Assembly: GCA_008360955.1 (NCBI GenBank)
Contig: LUCM01000849.1
Coordinates: 109,418-173,417, forward strand
Direction of reading: 5' to 3'
DNA length: 64,000 nucleotides
Source: Fasciolopsis buskii
Lineage: Eukaryota > Platyhelminthes > Trematoda > Plagiorchiida > Fasciolidae
The notes beneath the pieces are model-generated. The model had not been told where the DNA came from. It saw only the letters and a program-made list of their open reading frames with translations, and ran no database searches. How positions within the stretch are numbered: the first letter of the stretch is position 1; every line of letters begins with the position of its first letter. Shown piece after piece: positions 35,784 through 48,289 of this stretch. Position numbers and translations under genes: made by a program.

Positions 35784-36008
35784 ATGGGCCGGAGAAGAAC
35801 TGTGAACTTTTGTTCTAACCATTGGGAACGAACTGCTTCTAAAAGGTAAATTCGTGCGAATAGTTTTCTGCTACTTATCGATCCATTGTCATCTGATTTC
35901 AGGAAAACATTACAAGTACTTTATACTCTTGGCCAAACTGCTGGATACACAAAGTACTCACAGAAGGCTCAGAGATGGCAGAGAATAAATTTCACTCGAT
36001 TCTGGTAA
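35784..36008 (+). CDS. Candidate small two-exon gene (55 residues), unknown function
   Basis: ATG at 35784 sits in a good start context (A at -3, G at +4) and opens MGRRRTVNFCSNHWERTASK. The frame reaches AAAAG before GTAAAT at 35845, followed by a 57-bp intron ending TCATCTGATTTCAG at 35902. The second exon continues in phase (AG|G) with KTLQVLYTLGQTAGYTKYSQ and ends INFTRFW before TAA at 36006-36008. The join is clean and the product is basic. The intron is short, as in many 5' introns of fluke genes. A GTAACC site overlapping the last Trp codon could be a donor to a further exon. No homology is recognised, so a chance alignment of signals is possible. Confidence 0.3.
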
Positions 36009-38594
36009 CCGCGCTACTCATGAGCCTTCATGTCAGAATAACTTTCGATCTAAAAGATAACCCTCAAAGTTTGCCAAAGCACACGGAACAGTCTTCACCA
36101 TTTGATCTAGAGCACTTGAAAATTTACCAGCTCATCAGCTCAGCATTGTTTTAGATCAAAACCCATCACTCTGACTTTTACCACCTTTTAACCACCATAT
36201 TTGCTATCTACACGCGATACTGGAGCTATGATGCATTGAAGCACTGTACTCAAGTTGGGATTCTTTAATGAACAATACTTCACTCTTTTCGTTAGATTGC
36301 TCACTTCGATTGATTTTCGTTTTTGTTCGCGCATATGGCTTAACTGACCAAATCTTCGAATGACGAGGACAAAGTTACCAATGAAGTTGTCAGAAGTTGG
36401 ATTACAACAAATACGATATTGATCAAGTGACGAAAAGTCCAGATGGATTCTAATTGTATTAATGCTGTCATCAACTATCGGTCTTATTCCAGTAGTATAA
36501 TACTACTACCAATTCGCCAAAACAATCGGACACAGAACAAAACAGGTACCCAGTGCAAATATAATGTCATCCTAGTTCATTAGAATACGTGCTACGAAAT
36601 GCACACTAAAGGAATTTGTAGAATAAGATTATCTGCAGTGCAGAAGCTACTTCGCCGGACGGCAGATGATGTGTGGGACTGACTGAGAGTGACGTCAACG
36701 TGCAATGGGGCGAATTTTCCGGAAATATTTGGTGTACAAAATCTGGGAATGTTGTTTGGCAGTTATTCCAGTTTTAATATCAGGTTATTTTAGTTTATAT
36801 CAGAGACAAGGCGAATAATGCATAGGACTCAGCAAATAGTGATACAATCTTTGCTTGGTAAGATGAGGCAAATGATACAAGAAAAACATCACATGCTGTT
36901 ATGTAAAACTGGAAGTGACCAATTGAGGAGTCCTAAAATGGCGTAGTTCCCGAGCAGTTTTTCTGTCATGATTTCAATACACAAATTCCGTGGGAGCCTA
37001 TGTCGCTGCGTTACTTCAGGCTATTTTACTTGATTTGTCCAAGAAAATGGTTATCATTGATTGGGGACCGGAGAGTAAAAGTGAATACACTTGTGACATT
37101 CATGATTGTTCAATTGAAGTTGAAAATAATTAGAGAATTTCTGACGATATTAAGGATTTTCAGGGAATTCGGCGAATTTCCACCCATTCAGCTCAGACTG
37201 AGATAAAGACAACGCCATCGACATAAGTGAATGGGTGGACTAGGTGTAAAAGCATGCAAGTCGTTTGTATATATTAAAATTACATATGTGGAAACAACTG
37301 AACCTTGAAAAACACTGGCACTCGGTAACAGTTGTTCCGAATCTGTTCTTTTTACGAGGTAGTGGGTTCTCCGACTAACACCGTTTAGACCGAATCTGAA
37401 AAGTTTTTTTTTGGAAAGCTTGGTACACTAGTGCAAAAGTAGACAGGGTGAACGTAAATGACCCACACCAATAATAAAGAGATGCGATAAGGTAATAGGC
37501 ACACAGCTGTACTCCATCAGTTGTAGAACGCTTGCATTAACTTTGGGCTTGAAGCTCAAAAGTACTTGTTCAGTTGGACTCAAGACTGACTAGTATAGAC
37601 TTATCACTTGAAACCTATCAAATAGCATTCGATTATCAAGTGATTAAGGCAGTTTGATAATTCTAGCAAGACGCCGTCAGTCGAAAATGGAATTTGATTT
37701 AATTTTGTAGTTGAATAGTGATATCCTCATTTCACACGAATAGCCGGCTACGTGAGTAAATACCGTTTACGATAGACTGGTTGAACTTTATCACCTTTGT
37801 TGATTTCGATGCCTCTAAGATCTACAAAGTGGAAACCTCTTTAAATCCCGATAAGACGGATTGCTAGAAGCCGGGAATTAGATAATCCGAAAGACGGTAA
37901 ATTCGTACATCTTCATGTGGAAGAGGGATGCCTTATCTGGTTACCGAGCAATCGGAGTCACGTCAGACCACTAAACACAAAAGACATGCTCTGATTATGA
38001 TATCCTGATACACAATGAATTTCTATTATCTCAATCTTCCTGATATTTCGCAAGTAAACAATGAACTTCTGAATCAGCACACCGTGTGAACTTCAAAAGC
38101 GTGTTTTTCACATTATCGAATCACCCATATGATCATTTGGGTAATTTTGCTTTTCCGTTAATTCTGCCGTCAGGTGGATTCCAAGCAATCAATTGCTACT
38201 CTGTTAGGAGATATGCATTCTGTACAACTGAGCCCTATTCTACCAGCAACAACCACGCAGGAATAGAACAATATCCCCGAGGTAACTTTCACGACTCCGC
38301 CCAGAGACTTAACATTTGGCCGCTGGCTAAATAAACTTGAGGCCATTCGTGTAATTCTACTAAGACATTCTGATACGTTTATTTCGCAAACGACAATATT
38401 TCTCCCGACCTCAAATAGAATTAATCACGTGCCTACAACCGGTTCACGTGTTGACCATGTGTACAACTTTGACTTCGGACGTGATTCTAACCATATTCTC
38501 TTGGGAAAAGCACGTGTATGAGTCACTCCGGAACGGTATATGGTAGCAACCATTGAATTCTGAAAGAGAGATAGGACTACTCAGTTCATGAACT
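36009..38594. other. Intergenic, nothing recognised
   Basis: If the gene at 35784 continues through the GTAACC site, further exons would lie here; none was identified. Confidence 0.3.
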
Positions 38595-38790
38595 GTGAGT
38601 ACAGTCGGCGATGTTCAAGCAATTCGCTTTGTGGCGCACAAATGCCAAGGCCAGGGAGTTCAAGTCCTCCCACCGTCGGCCACTCTCTCACTCTGCGGCT
38701 TTACAGTGGCCGAAGCCCTTTTCCTGAGTTTTGCCTTCGGCGTGTGGTGAATAAAGCCGGGTTATTCAATGTGCATGCATGGCCGTATTC
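38595..38790 (+). repeat. SINE family A, copy 1
   Basis: B-box region GGGAGTTCAAGTCCTCC (about 38654-38670) is followed by a GC-rich body CACCGTCGGCCACTC...CTCTGCGGC...GTGGCCGAAGCCC. This body is shared in order with the copy at 52990-53165 (CTGCCGGTCAACTTCCCC, CTCGGCAGC, GGCCACGGCCC). An A-box-like stretch lies near 38604-38625. Tail not clearly preserved. Confidence 0.65.
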
Positions 38791-41700
38791 TTATTAGTAT
38801 AATAGCTCGGTAGTGAACAATAGCAGATCAACAAATCTGCGTGCTAGTCTACTAGTCTTTGAATCACTTTTATTCGGTCGATCATCTTCCCAACCAACGC
38901 ATGCACACGTACACCTACACACAAAAAAAATGCATGAGCAGAATAAAAAGGCCCGTTATTTTAACTCTGCATACTGGATCCCTTTTTCCAGATGCTTCAT
39001 CTTACACGGACCCCTTATCGAGGGTGACAACAGATTACTGCAACTTTTCTAACCTTATCACAAACCCTATTTTGCCCGACTGTTTTGATTTCGTAACAGA
39101 TGACAATTTATTCTGACCATATGGCACCCAACTAATCGAAAGAACAAAACGAAAACAATGTTGCTTTATCATCTTGTTATTCGTTCTTGGAATCAACTGA
39201 AAAAAATAATACTATTTATCCTTTGGTCTTTCAGCCATCTGGCAATGCCCACATTTTATGCAGTGCAACGACAACAATAACAAAATCAACAAAAAAGTTC
39301 TTAAGTCGTTTTGCCAACAATCTGATTGTATTTCTAGTCCCTCTTCAAAGCAGAGAAAATCTGGCTTTCTTTTTATCACATAGTGCTGTATCAAAGTGAC
39401 TGGCTCAATTACGCGGTCTCGTAACAAGAAACTCAAAGGATAAAATGTCATTTTGTTCTGGAAATCTAAATTCCTGGTTAAGCAGCAGGCGGCGTTGCGT
39501 CAGATCACTGGTTTCGTTTAGATGTCTACGTGACTTCGAACATAACAACGAACTAGTGACAATTATACCATCCAGAAAAGCGCTGTAATACTAATGGCAT
39601 ATGAGGTTGTAACCGGCCGTTCCTACAAGTATACAAAATGCTGGAGACTGCCAATCTCCCCAGCCGTCGGGAATGTCCCAAGAATACCGCATGACCGCGG
39701 ATGAATTCGACTCGGGGTTCGACGTTAATGCTTAACGTGGTTTGTTCACTTTGATCTTTGTTTTCCTACGCAATGATAAAACTCTAGTTTAGATAGGAAC
39801 ATCATTGATCACCACTAATTTTTGTCCTTTTATTTATCCACCAGCGACGTACTCCTGTCAACTTTTTGCTTCTCCAAGCGAACACATCCAATAGAAACCC
39901 ACCTTTTGTGATGTAACCTCTGGTAACAAACCTAAGCTTTCAAAATATTCACGGCTACACTTGGGCTTTCAATCGACTGATTACCATTTACCAACGTCAA
40001 CGTTACGCTCGGGCTGACTCACTGAATCTTTATCATGCCTTCCCAAATCTCCTCGGTAAGTCATCGTTTGAAGTACTTTACTTCCACCTGCAACAACACC
40101 CCACGGATGGCAAATAGAGCAGTTCCATTATTGCCGATGACAACTCGACAACTCGACACCTAATCATACTATTATGCTATGTATCAGCCAATTCCTTTGC
40201 AGCTAACGTAGGAAACATGTTCATCTATCTCGTAGGCCGAACAGGAACCCATTGGTCTGCGTTCCCAGCGTCGATAGCATAAACCTCAGACTCATAAATT
40301 TATCCACCTGAAGTCCATTCTTCGGACGAATCACCGTGTGATCCTCACATGGATTCATCAATCACAAACGTGCCCAACGATTCAAATGGGATTCTAGAGT
40401 TATATTCAGTTTCTGATCGCTCAGTTGGACGTCTAGATTCCGAAGCATCACGCCACTATTTGGGGTGGGTCAGTTTAGGCCAACATAAATGTTTGAAGCA
40501 CTGCGATCCATTCAACTTTGCTCTCCGCACTTATTGGAAGTCATGGATTGGGTTCAACACCTGCAGGATTATGCTCTTTTCTATTTAGTGCATTCATTGT
40601 TCTCAAAAATAGGCATTTCGTCGCATTCCACTCCCAACGGATGAATGGTTGTCACAGTTATTTCGGTTCCCAAACCTTGCATTTCCAGTCTCAAAGTCAA
40701 CCTCTAGTCCAATGACTGTAACATGATCTGGCACCTAGTAAAGTGGCCTTCCTGCAGACTTTTAGATTCCTATTCCGAGGCCCGCAGTTACGCTTGCATG
40801 CTTGCTAAGAAGCCTGATAAGGTCGTTACGAGTTTCGTCTTGTCCCCACTTCATCTTGTAATTGGATTCCTGTGCACATATGCTAACCATTTATTTGGCG
40901 AACCTCCTAATATGTCACCTTTGCCTTGAGTTCCACTTAGCGATCTCTTCCCGTTCGCAAGTCAAGTTAGATCGGTGGTTCACCGCAGCCTTATTTGTGA
41001 GATCAAGTGAACACTCATTATGCCGTCCGCTCGAAGCCAAAGGGTCTGTTGCGCCTTAGTGAATGGTCACTTCAACTTGTTCATTATTTATTAAAGCTGT
41101 CATTCCATCAACTGGCTCATCGGTTTGTTTGCTTAAATTGACTGATATAGTGGGATTTTGTTTGGACATTTTTGGACCCTAGAATTACCCTACCGATACC
41201 ACTAGCCCTCCAAATTCTGTGAAATCCTTCAAACTTACAGTTTTTTCCTTATTTGTTAAGCAGAACTCGGATATTTTCCCCTAATTTCTGCAGTGCATTT
41301 CTTATGTGAATACTTCCATTTCATTTGGTATCCAAAAATTTTAATGATTGAGCAAGTGTGACTTTATTCAAGTGATAGGGCGATACAACTTCTAAAGCTC
41401 CCAGGTGGAGTAGGCCCAGGGAGCCTTGGGATCACGTGATCAGGTCCCGTCAAAGGAAAATAGCCATGCCTACCTAAAAGATATCCAGTGCGTTCTACAC
41501 TCTCATAATTAAAAACACGCAAAGTGAAAACAACTGGTTAAAAGTGCATATAATCCTGAGTAGTGATGAACTAACCGAAAGATAATTCACTGGATGGCCG
41601 TCTTAGTAAAGAAGCAGTCGTAAATGGGAGTGTTTCTCTGCATCGGTCGTGAGCAGCGAGTCAGCGGTGGCCGAGTGGATTGAACCTCTGTCACCACCTT

Positions 41701-42849
41701 GATAAAATACAGAATTTACGTACTTCTTACGTGAAATAGTTCAACAGACTCGCAGCTCCCAATGACTCTCAAGCAGGACCAGGCCCGGGCAGGTCTGACA
41801 TAGATGCAACACCGATTAAAAAGACTTCTAGCCCGTCATATCGTAAACCGAGAAAATAAATAGGGTCTCGCGACTGCAGAGCCAACAATTTATTATTTCG
41901 TAGTAGTAGGAGAGTTAATGTGAATTTCCAAACGATTCTTCCTACAGCGTAACGGTTCGACTCAAAATCTTCCGTTCCGAATTCGCGTCCCAGTTCAGGC
42001 GTGATGGATATGCACTGCTGATGATTCCGAACAAGGAGAGAATATCTGTACGGTGTTTATATGATTCCCAATAGCCAGCTGGACGTTGACACTGCGCTAT
42101 GAGTCGTTTAGAGATGTACGATTTGTCTTTCGACACATACGACCTACCGGATAAGTGTCAATGGACAAGCCTCGTATTTGAAGATGGCATGTACTATCAA
42201 GGAACATACAGGTGTAAATATATATGATTTTTTTCCCTGGAATTCATTCTGCAGGCTGTGGGAAACATCCTGTCACCAAAAATTCCGTCAAAACCTTGAG
42301 CCGGATATATGGATGGCAACATCTCAGCACCGAATGCCCAAACGATGATGAAACAATCAATAAAATCTTCAAAAACATTCGGTTCACCATTAAATTGACA
42401 AGAATGACAGCTTTGGAAGTGTTGATAAGAAAAGTCTTTAGTGGGACATTGGAGACATCTGTATACCAGTAACAGATATATGCGAACCAGGTAATAAGTC
42501 TTCACAACAATCATCCTAATACTCAAAGTTGCTGCATATCGGAACCCAGTCCATACATGTTAATGTAGACGTCAAGCCAACCGCTTAGTTTTCGAATTTT
42601 ATCGTCGGGGTCCAGTTGAAACACTAAAGACATCATAATTACGGAAGATTGCTGTCAACAAAACGTACGAACGGATGATGACAGTCCAAATGATTATGAT
42701 AGGTGTGCCAATTGAACTTCAGGTTTGGGCACCATAAACCGATGGAAGCGAATTTACAATGTCTTAAGATGATCCCAAAAAGCACGTGTAGATCCTGAGG
42801 TCACTCAATAAAAACTTATGCTAAGTTGATTCTTGTGACTAGGCCCCGC
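38791..42849. other. Intergenic, no gene recognised
   Basis: Short open frames only. At about 41660-41690 a tRNA-Ser/Leu-like A box (GTGGCCGAGTGG) occurs without a B box in range, probably a broken SINE head. The last exon(s) of the 5'-nucleotidase may lie in the right part of this stretch or within the next repeat; none was identified. Confidence 0.35.
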
Positions 42850-43245
42850 TCAAAAATGACTTCCCCACTTCGTCTTAACAACAGTACCTAACGTCTTATG
42901 TATGAGGACATGCAAGCGGCGTGCACCGTTGTTCGCGTGTTGAGCCTGCTTCGTTGGGAAAGTGACCTGCAAACATTGGCATGGCTTGCTCCACGCATGA
43001 GTGTAGTTGATGCGCCATGAGCCATAGTTACTGGGGCTCACCATACCGAGAAAACCGGCAACAGTGATCTTGAGACTGAGTGGCAGAATCATACAGAGTC
43101 TCAATAGGGCAACAACGGGTTGCCGTTGTGTGTGGGAATGAATCGGACAACAGAGAAGTGCTACTATCTATTATCAAAATCACTGAGGGGCTTGGGATTA
43201 GAAGTGGTGGATGTTGCGGGGTGACAGACGCGTAAGCGTCCACTT
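42850..43245 (-). repeat. Repeat family D, copy 1 (possible retroelement relic)
   Basis: Read on minus this is GC-richer than its neighbours and open in two overlapping frames (43243-43028 and 43104-42850). Its central part (GTGAGCCCCAGTAACTATGG ... CAACTACACTCATG) matches in order a minus-strand stretch at about 48380-48430 (GTGAGTCCTGGTGGCTACGA ... CAACCACACTCATG). Two related copies 5 kb apart suggest an interspersed repeat rather than an exon of the adjoining 5'-nucleotidase. Family unknown. Confidence 0.4.
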
Positions 43246-43512
43246 AACGTCTGTTAGTCTAAATGGACTCACAAAGTGGAAATGAACAAGTTATCTTCAA
43301 CCTTCCAGGATGGTGTTCTACCGCTGAAATTGTATTCGCGTCGTGTGTTTGCATTGTATATGGAGCCGTATTGGTATACCCACGGAAGTGAAAACTGAAG
43401 AGGGCTAAGCTGAACGAAAAAATGGGCACCAATTGTCTATGCACTATGTACATATCATAATGATCTAATCAGCCGAATTTTGGTTGAAATAGTGTCGAAT
43501 TTATTGACTAAC

Positions 43513-43769
43513 CTGCACTGTGCGGAAATAGTTCTGTACCAGCGTGCTCAGAATTGGTCCATTCTCATCGTCCAGCAGCACAGGGCATTCTCGAAGCACA
43601 TCGTATCCGTCCTTACCTTCGGCCATATAGTGCTTTACACATAACCGATATGATTTGTTCAATTCTAGAAGTTGATCTTGAACAGACACTGTGTAACGGT
43701 CAACTCGTTGCCCGGCTGGTTTATCCGGGTCGAAGGCGAATCGGATTCCAGAAACCAAAGGAAATCTCC
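43513..43769 (-). CDS. 5'-nucleotidase, exon 3 (C-terminal domain)
   Basis: Acceptor TGATTTCAG at 43770 and donor GTGCAG before GTTAGT at 43512. Exon 2 leaves one base (G) and this exon supplies GG, making Gly, so the joined reading is PRLEG-RFPLVSGIRFAFDP, as in the family. The exon then has VDRYTVSVQDQ, LNKSYRLCVKHYMAEGKDGY, in which KDGYD is the substrate-stacking G-x-DGY loop of the C-terminal domain. It ends DENGPILSTLVQNYFRTVQ. If the donor is not used, the frame would add three residues and stop. I favour splicing because GTTAGT is a good donor and the family continues with more helix. Any further exon was not found. Confidence 0.88.
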
Positions 43770-44956
43770 CTGAAATCACAATTTTAATGATCAGGTAAAG
43801 ATGAGATCACCACTGAGGCACTGATTTTCAAATTACAAAAACTTGACTTAGTCATGCGCAAGTTAGTGAGACAGTAATGAAAAAAGGGGCAGGTTCCAAT
43901 CACTGCTGAAATGCTTTATTATATACTCCAACGTCTGATTATTATTGTATTGATGGCTCTATCAAATTTTCACTGGTTTCAGATTCGGACAATCCACCTT
44001 AAGATCCTCGCACTCCAATCAAAGTATACTGGGAAACCGTTTAATAGCGTTGTATCGATCATAAACCAATGGATAAAGCCCCAGTGCATGGTTACCAAAC
44101 AACGAGGTAAACGTCTTGAAGCGTTCCGTTTAGCTCCCAAACTACAGTCAGTTAGCATGTACAAGTTAAAGGTGCAATTAGGAATAAGTGAAACTCTGCC
44201 TGCGCTTTCGTTTCAACCATATATACTGATTCTTGTTTAATTGTGACTGTTTCCTCCGATTTTCTATGTAGTTTTTCTTATGAAACTACTAGTACTGAAA
44301 AGAACTGACATGGTGTGTTATCAACAAGCGCACGCAGATGGCTTGTTCTCAAGGGCACACATGCACAAGCGGATAAGATCACGGCTTATAGGCTTAAAGG
44401 TCTCGGATTCAAATTCTCCCATCACTGATCGAATAGCCTACCGGGCAGCCTTCTGTTGGTTGCGGACCTCTTTCTGAAAACGAGTGTGCACTGTTGCCTC
44501 ATTACTAAAGGAAGAAAAATAATAAAAAAAGATGTGTAACTGACTCGGTACTCGCATGCCATTCTTCAGATTTGTCAAACAGTCACGTGACATCCGTCCT
44601 TGAGACTGGCTGGTGGCAGACGGCCTCTTTTGGGACGATCATAATGCTACCGGCATATTTGCGTTTTTTCTGAACGCTCATTAAATGGGTTATCGTTGTT
44701 ATGACATAACTAAGATAATACCATTAATTCGCAATCATAATCTTATGAGTGCCCTTAAATTCAAATTAGCAATGTGAGTCCATGCATTGACTTTCAATCC
44801 TCCGGTTACTTTCAAGACAGTCTGGAGAAGTAACCATTTCCACCATACACAGATCAGCTTGTTACCGTCGAGATAACACGGGAAAACGAAAATCAATGTC
44901 GCTCACTGTAACACAACAGTTTTAAAACAAACACAATGATTGCTTGAGTAACTGAC
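43770..44956 (-). other. Intron 2 of the 5'-nucleotidase gene
   Basis: 1187 bp, GTCAGT donor and TTTCAG acceptor. It carries a SINE family A copy in the opposite orientation to the gene (44360-44533). Confidence 0.85.
44360..44533 (+). repeat. SINE family A, copy 2, in intron 2 of the 5'-nucleotidase gene
   Basis: A-box-like GCACAAGCGGATAAG (about 44364-44378), B-box region GGTCTCGGATTCAAATTC (about 44399-44416). The body has CCGGGCAGCC, and the 3' tail CTCATTACTAAAGGAAG then AAAAATAATAAAAAAAGATG. The tail lines up closely with that of the 52990-53165 copy (TTCATTAAAAAAGGAAG, then TAAATAATAAAAAGATG), which fixes the family and the 3' end. Confidence 0.75.
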
Positions 44957-45305
44957 CTTCCAATCGCGGGTACTGGGAAACTCCATTTTCCAGGGCTGCC
45001 AAAATCTGTGCACCGTTAGCCTGGATTACGACCAACGGATCAAGCAGCGGCAGTAAATTGGTCAACTCACGCAGTCGAAATTCGCCGGGCGGAATGATTC
45101 GATCCGCACGCAAAGTGCCCGAATTTAGTATGGCCACATCCGCATTCACCCCGGTCAAAATGATATCACAAATCAAATTGCCCACATTCGTCTCCTGCAA
45201 ACGGACAGTGGAGAATCGGGCATCCAGAGCGGTGTCTACGCTCCCGATCACCAAATCCAATTTCCGATCTAATTTTTCCGTTAGTCCATTCACATAGTTA
45301 GCCAA
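44957..45305 (-). CDS. 5'-nucleotidase, exon 2
   Basis: Acceptor TTTCTACAG at 45306 and donor GAAG before GTCAGT at 44956; starts in phase 0 and ends in phase 1. It encodes the linker helix LANYVNGLTEKLDRKLDLVI and the first half of the 5_nucleotid_C domain: STVRLQETNVGNLICDIIL, ADVAILNSGTLRAD (family N-x-G-x-x-R), then IPPGEFRLRELTNLLPLLDP and GAQILAALENGVSQYPRLEG. All are typical order and spacing. The linker after exon 1 is a few residues shorter than in the relatives I recall, so a tiny extra exon in intron 1 cannot be ruled out. An internal ATG (MANYV) in this exon is not a start. Confidence 0.93.
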
Positions 45306-46206
45306 CTGTAGAAATACAGTCAGAAGTGGACGAACGTGTTACCCATATTTTCCACAGATTTATGAAAAAGAAAAAACTTGCACTGACCTACTTTGAATAG
45401 TTCGTCCTAACTTCAGCACCACGCAATCCTGCCACAAAGATAATTTCCGCAAGCAAGGCTTCGAGCCTGCTCGCAAGGTCAACCGTTTAGTTGCCCAATT
45501 CTTTACAGGGAAACTCGGTGCCAGTCGAATGGTTAGAAAATTTCTTACTTCGAAGGTCAGAGGTTCCAAGCCCATCAATATTGAAAACAAGTAACTAAAT
45601 CCGCCTGACCGAGTGAGACTTTGTTCAGGCACATGGTATTCCAGGCTTTGTGAGCAAGGCGATAGTCCCGTTTTTATTGTCCAGTGAGCCCCAAAAGCAT
45701 TGCGGTACTCATATTGGAAATTATGTAACGGACAATTCCGAAGATCCGTATATATCGAAAGATATCGGGAAGGGAGATTACCTACACTTCAAAAAAGCTG
45801 TCATAACAGTGTGAAATCGGCCGAACCCAAGCGATTTCTTACAAGATGTTAAAATTCTGTATGTCGGCAAGCTGAACGGGTAATAAGACCAACGGCTGTC
45901 CAAAGATTGTAGTAATCAAACGTTTACAAAAATTTCTGGGTAACGATATGAATAGCATAGTTAAACAACTGAGGTCAATTTTGCATTAGTCCGGCAAACG
46001 TCAGTGCATGAACGCGATTCTGGACAAATCCGCCAGATTTGCTCGCAAACGCACCTTCAACGTTATGGATGAATGCTATTCATAAACTACCTCCCTCCAA
46101 CATAACGCTGTTCCGTTAAGTTAAAACATTTGATTGGCTTATATTTTTACTCCAAAGGAGGCGTTGAAATAACACTGGCGACACTACTATTACTACCACT
46201 GCCACT

Positions 46207-46251
<45 letters not shown>

Positions 46252-46522
46252 GATAACAGAAACAGTGATAACAGGAAACTGCTAATAATAAATATTACTC
46301 ACTGAGTGGTCAACATCGTTTCGTCACAAAAATTTAACTGTGTCATTTTAGGTGGGGAAACTGGGTCGTTTTTAGTGAAAAAAACGAACTGGCAACTTCA
46401 ACACAAATCAATTTAGCGTATTCCAATCTGAATATATGGGACGATGGAAAAAAGAAAATAATAGACTTTTGCCGACCATGTTCAAGACAGATTTTCTCTT
46501 ATTTGAATGGATCAAAACTCAC
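45306..46522 (-). other. Intron 1 of the 5'-nucleotidase gene
   Basis: 1217 bp, donor GTGAGT and acceptor CTACAG. It contains the (AAT)n tract at 46208-46252 and, near 45520-45580 on plus, a tRNA-like GGTCAGAGGTTCCAAGCCC string that may be another old family B SINE. Confidence 0.85.
46208..46252. repeat. (AAT)n microsatellite in intron 1 of the 5'-nucleotidase gene
   Basis: About 14 perfect ATA/AAT trinucleotide units. Confidence 0.97.
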
Positions 46523-47413
46523 ATTTGCATCCGGATTCCATCTTTTATCCACCACAACTCGTTCAATCTTGATCTCATTCACCATGCGTTTTTGCTGGTC
46601 CCATTCCAGCTGAATGTATGAGAATTCTCGAAAATCGGTTCCACTTTTGATTATTGCCCTTTTGTGCTCTGTGTGATCTGCGGCGTTTTTGTCAGTCCAT
46701 TCAACTCCGTAACCGTGATCATGGCCTCCAAGAACCAAGTCAATTTCGGGAACATTGTCAGCAACCAATCGGTCATTCGGCCATCGCATGTGTGTCAAAG
46801 CAATGACCAGATCACATGGGCTGTTTCCGTTTTCTACCGATGGAGTTTTTAATTTGGTCGCCAACATTCGACCAACTTCACATATATCAGCCACATAAAC
46901 ATCACTTGGGTCTATACAGGATAGTGTGGCAACCCACTCTTGTTCTAAGAGACCAATTATCCCTATACGCAGATCATGATGATCGATCATCTTGTATGCT
47001 TCTGTGTTTCCTAACAATTCTTTGGTGTTACGATCGAAAACATTGCTATTGAGCCACGGGAAATTGCACTGCTCCAAGCATTCGCATAGTATGTCAAAAC
47101 CAAAATCCAAGTCATGGTTTCCCAGTACGGCACATTGGACACCTATAGCATTCAAAATGTACGGCATATGCCGACCCTGAGTAACTGTGCTAATCATGGA
47201 TGGACTGAGAGCATCTCCTGAGAAAAGCACTAAACTGTTATCTTTTATATTGTATTGTTTTACTGCAGTGAGAAAGCGTGCTGCTCCGGCAACGGGTTCC
47301 GATTTTTGTTCTTCAACATTGTAAACATCATTAAAATGAATTATGTTTAATGTTGTCGTTGTCACTGCTGTTGTCATTTTCTTGCTCCCAGTAGTACAGC
47401 CGGTGAGCCTCAT
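46523..47413 (-). CDS. 5'-nucleotidase, exon 1 (metallophosphatase domain)
   Basis: 297 codons from ATG at 47413 to the donor GCAAAT before GTGAGT at 46522. This is a complete two-metal phosphoesterase domain: IIHFNDVYN (residues 24-32), SGDALSP (65-71), GNHDLDFG (98-105), ALTHM (205-209) and LGGHDHGYG (228-236), followed by KSGTDF. The enzyme is expected to hydrolyse nucleoside monophosphates or related nucleotides. No signal peptide or membrane anchor is seen at the N-terminus (MRLTGCTTGSKKMTTAV), so a cytosolic enzyme is likely. In the first motif a Tyr stands where the classical D-x-H metal ligand His is expected; the FNDVYN form occurs in some protist and invertebrate relatives. The start is the first Met after an in-frame stop near 47458. 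A second Met at codon 13 is possible, as is an upstream splice at the CTTAG just before the ATG. With exons 2 and 3 the product is at least 499 residues. Confidence 0.95.
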
Positions 47414-48289
47414 TTTCCCTCCTAAGAACGCGACCGAACAAGCTTGTCCTTTATGTAGTCATTTGTTGGGAGTATGTTCCAGAAACTTAAACAGATTTGA
47501 CATCTTTCAGCGTAATTCGATTGGTGGATACCCCAGGTTAACGCGTGTCAGTTCAGTTCTTTACTTTTTCTCTAATTGGCTGACAGGGTCCGTAGGCAGC
47601 ATTGATCGATGGCCTGTCTCTCGCGCTAAACACCACGCGCAAATAAAACATGTACACACACACGCTAAATTGACGCCACTTCTCCATGTTGCGCCTTCAT
47701 GCACTAATCAGCCCAACGCTCGCTGAATTCCTCTGCTAAGTAGTTTAAACGTGGCCTGAAAAGAAAAAAGCGTTGACAACCTCATGGATAGAATGATCAA
47801 AGCGAACCAAAGAAATGGGAATAATAAAAATAAAAGACAGGAATGCAGTGAACCGGCGTCACATCCAACGTGAAATTTTCCAGGAAAGGAATCAGGGTTA
47901 AAGGCTTCATGAATAAACACGTCGGGAACGGTTTCACTTTATACTGAGCACCAAAATATTTCCCGTTGATTGATGCTGCACGAAGAGGTTGGCACTGTCT
48001 GTAGGCTGATATGTTGTGAAGTAATCCATGAGTGCACTTCAGTTCCGAAACCGTCGGACCTCAAACATCACGGATTTGGCTGTTTGGTCAGCCCGCCACA
48101 ATCTAGGGGTCTTGCACTATAGTCGATCTACGGTGAGTGGATCCTAAGTTGAATTACGCCTCAGATGACAACCACACCTCTTGGCCATAATTTGCGAAAA
48201 ATATAATAGATTCCATAGGTATAGATTCATAGTTGATTTTGCAGTGCTAGGTACCAAACGGTAATGAATGCAGTTGACAATGACTCTTC
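47414..48289. other. Upstream region of the 5'-nucleotidase gene
   Basis: The promoter of the minus-strand gene should start here. No clear TATA box was identified. The rest has no recognised feature. Confidence 0.3.

Noticed and set aside
41655..41700. tRNA-Ser/Leu-like A box (GTGGCCGAGTGG)
   Set aside because: No B box or cloverleaf within range, so neither a tRNA gene nor a complete SINE can be supported.
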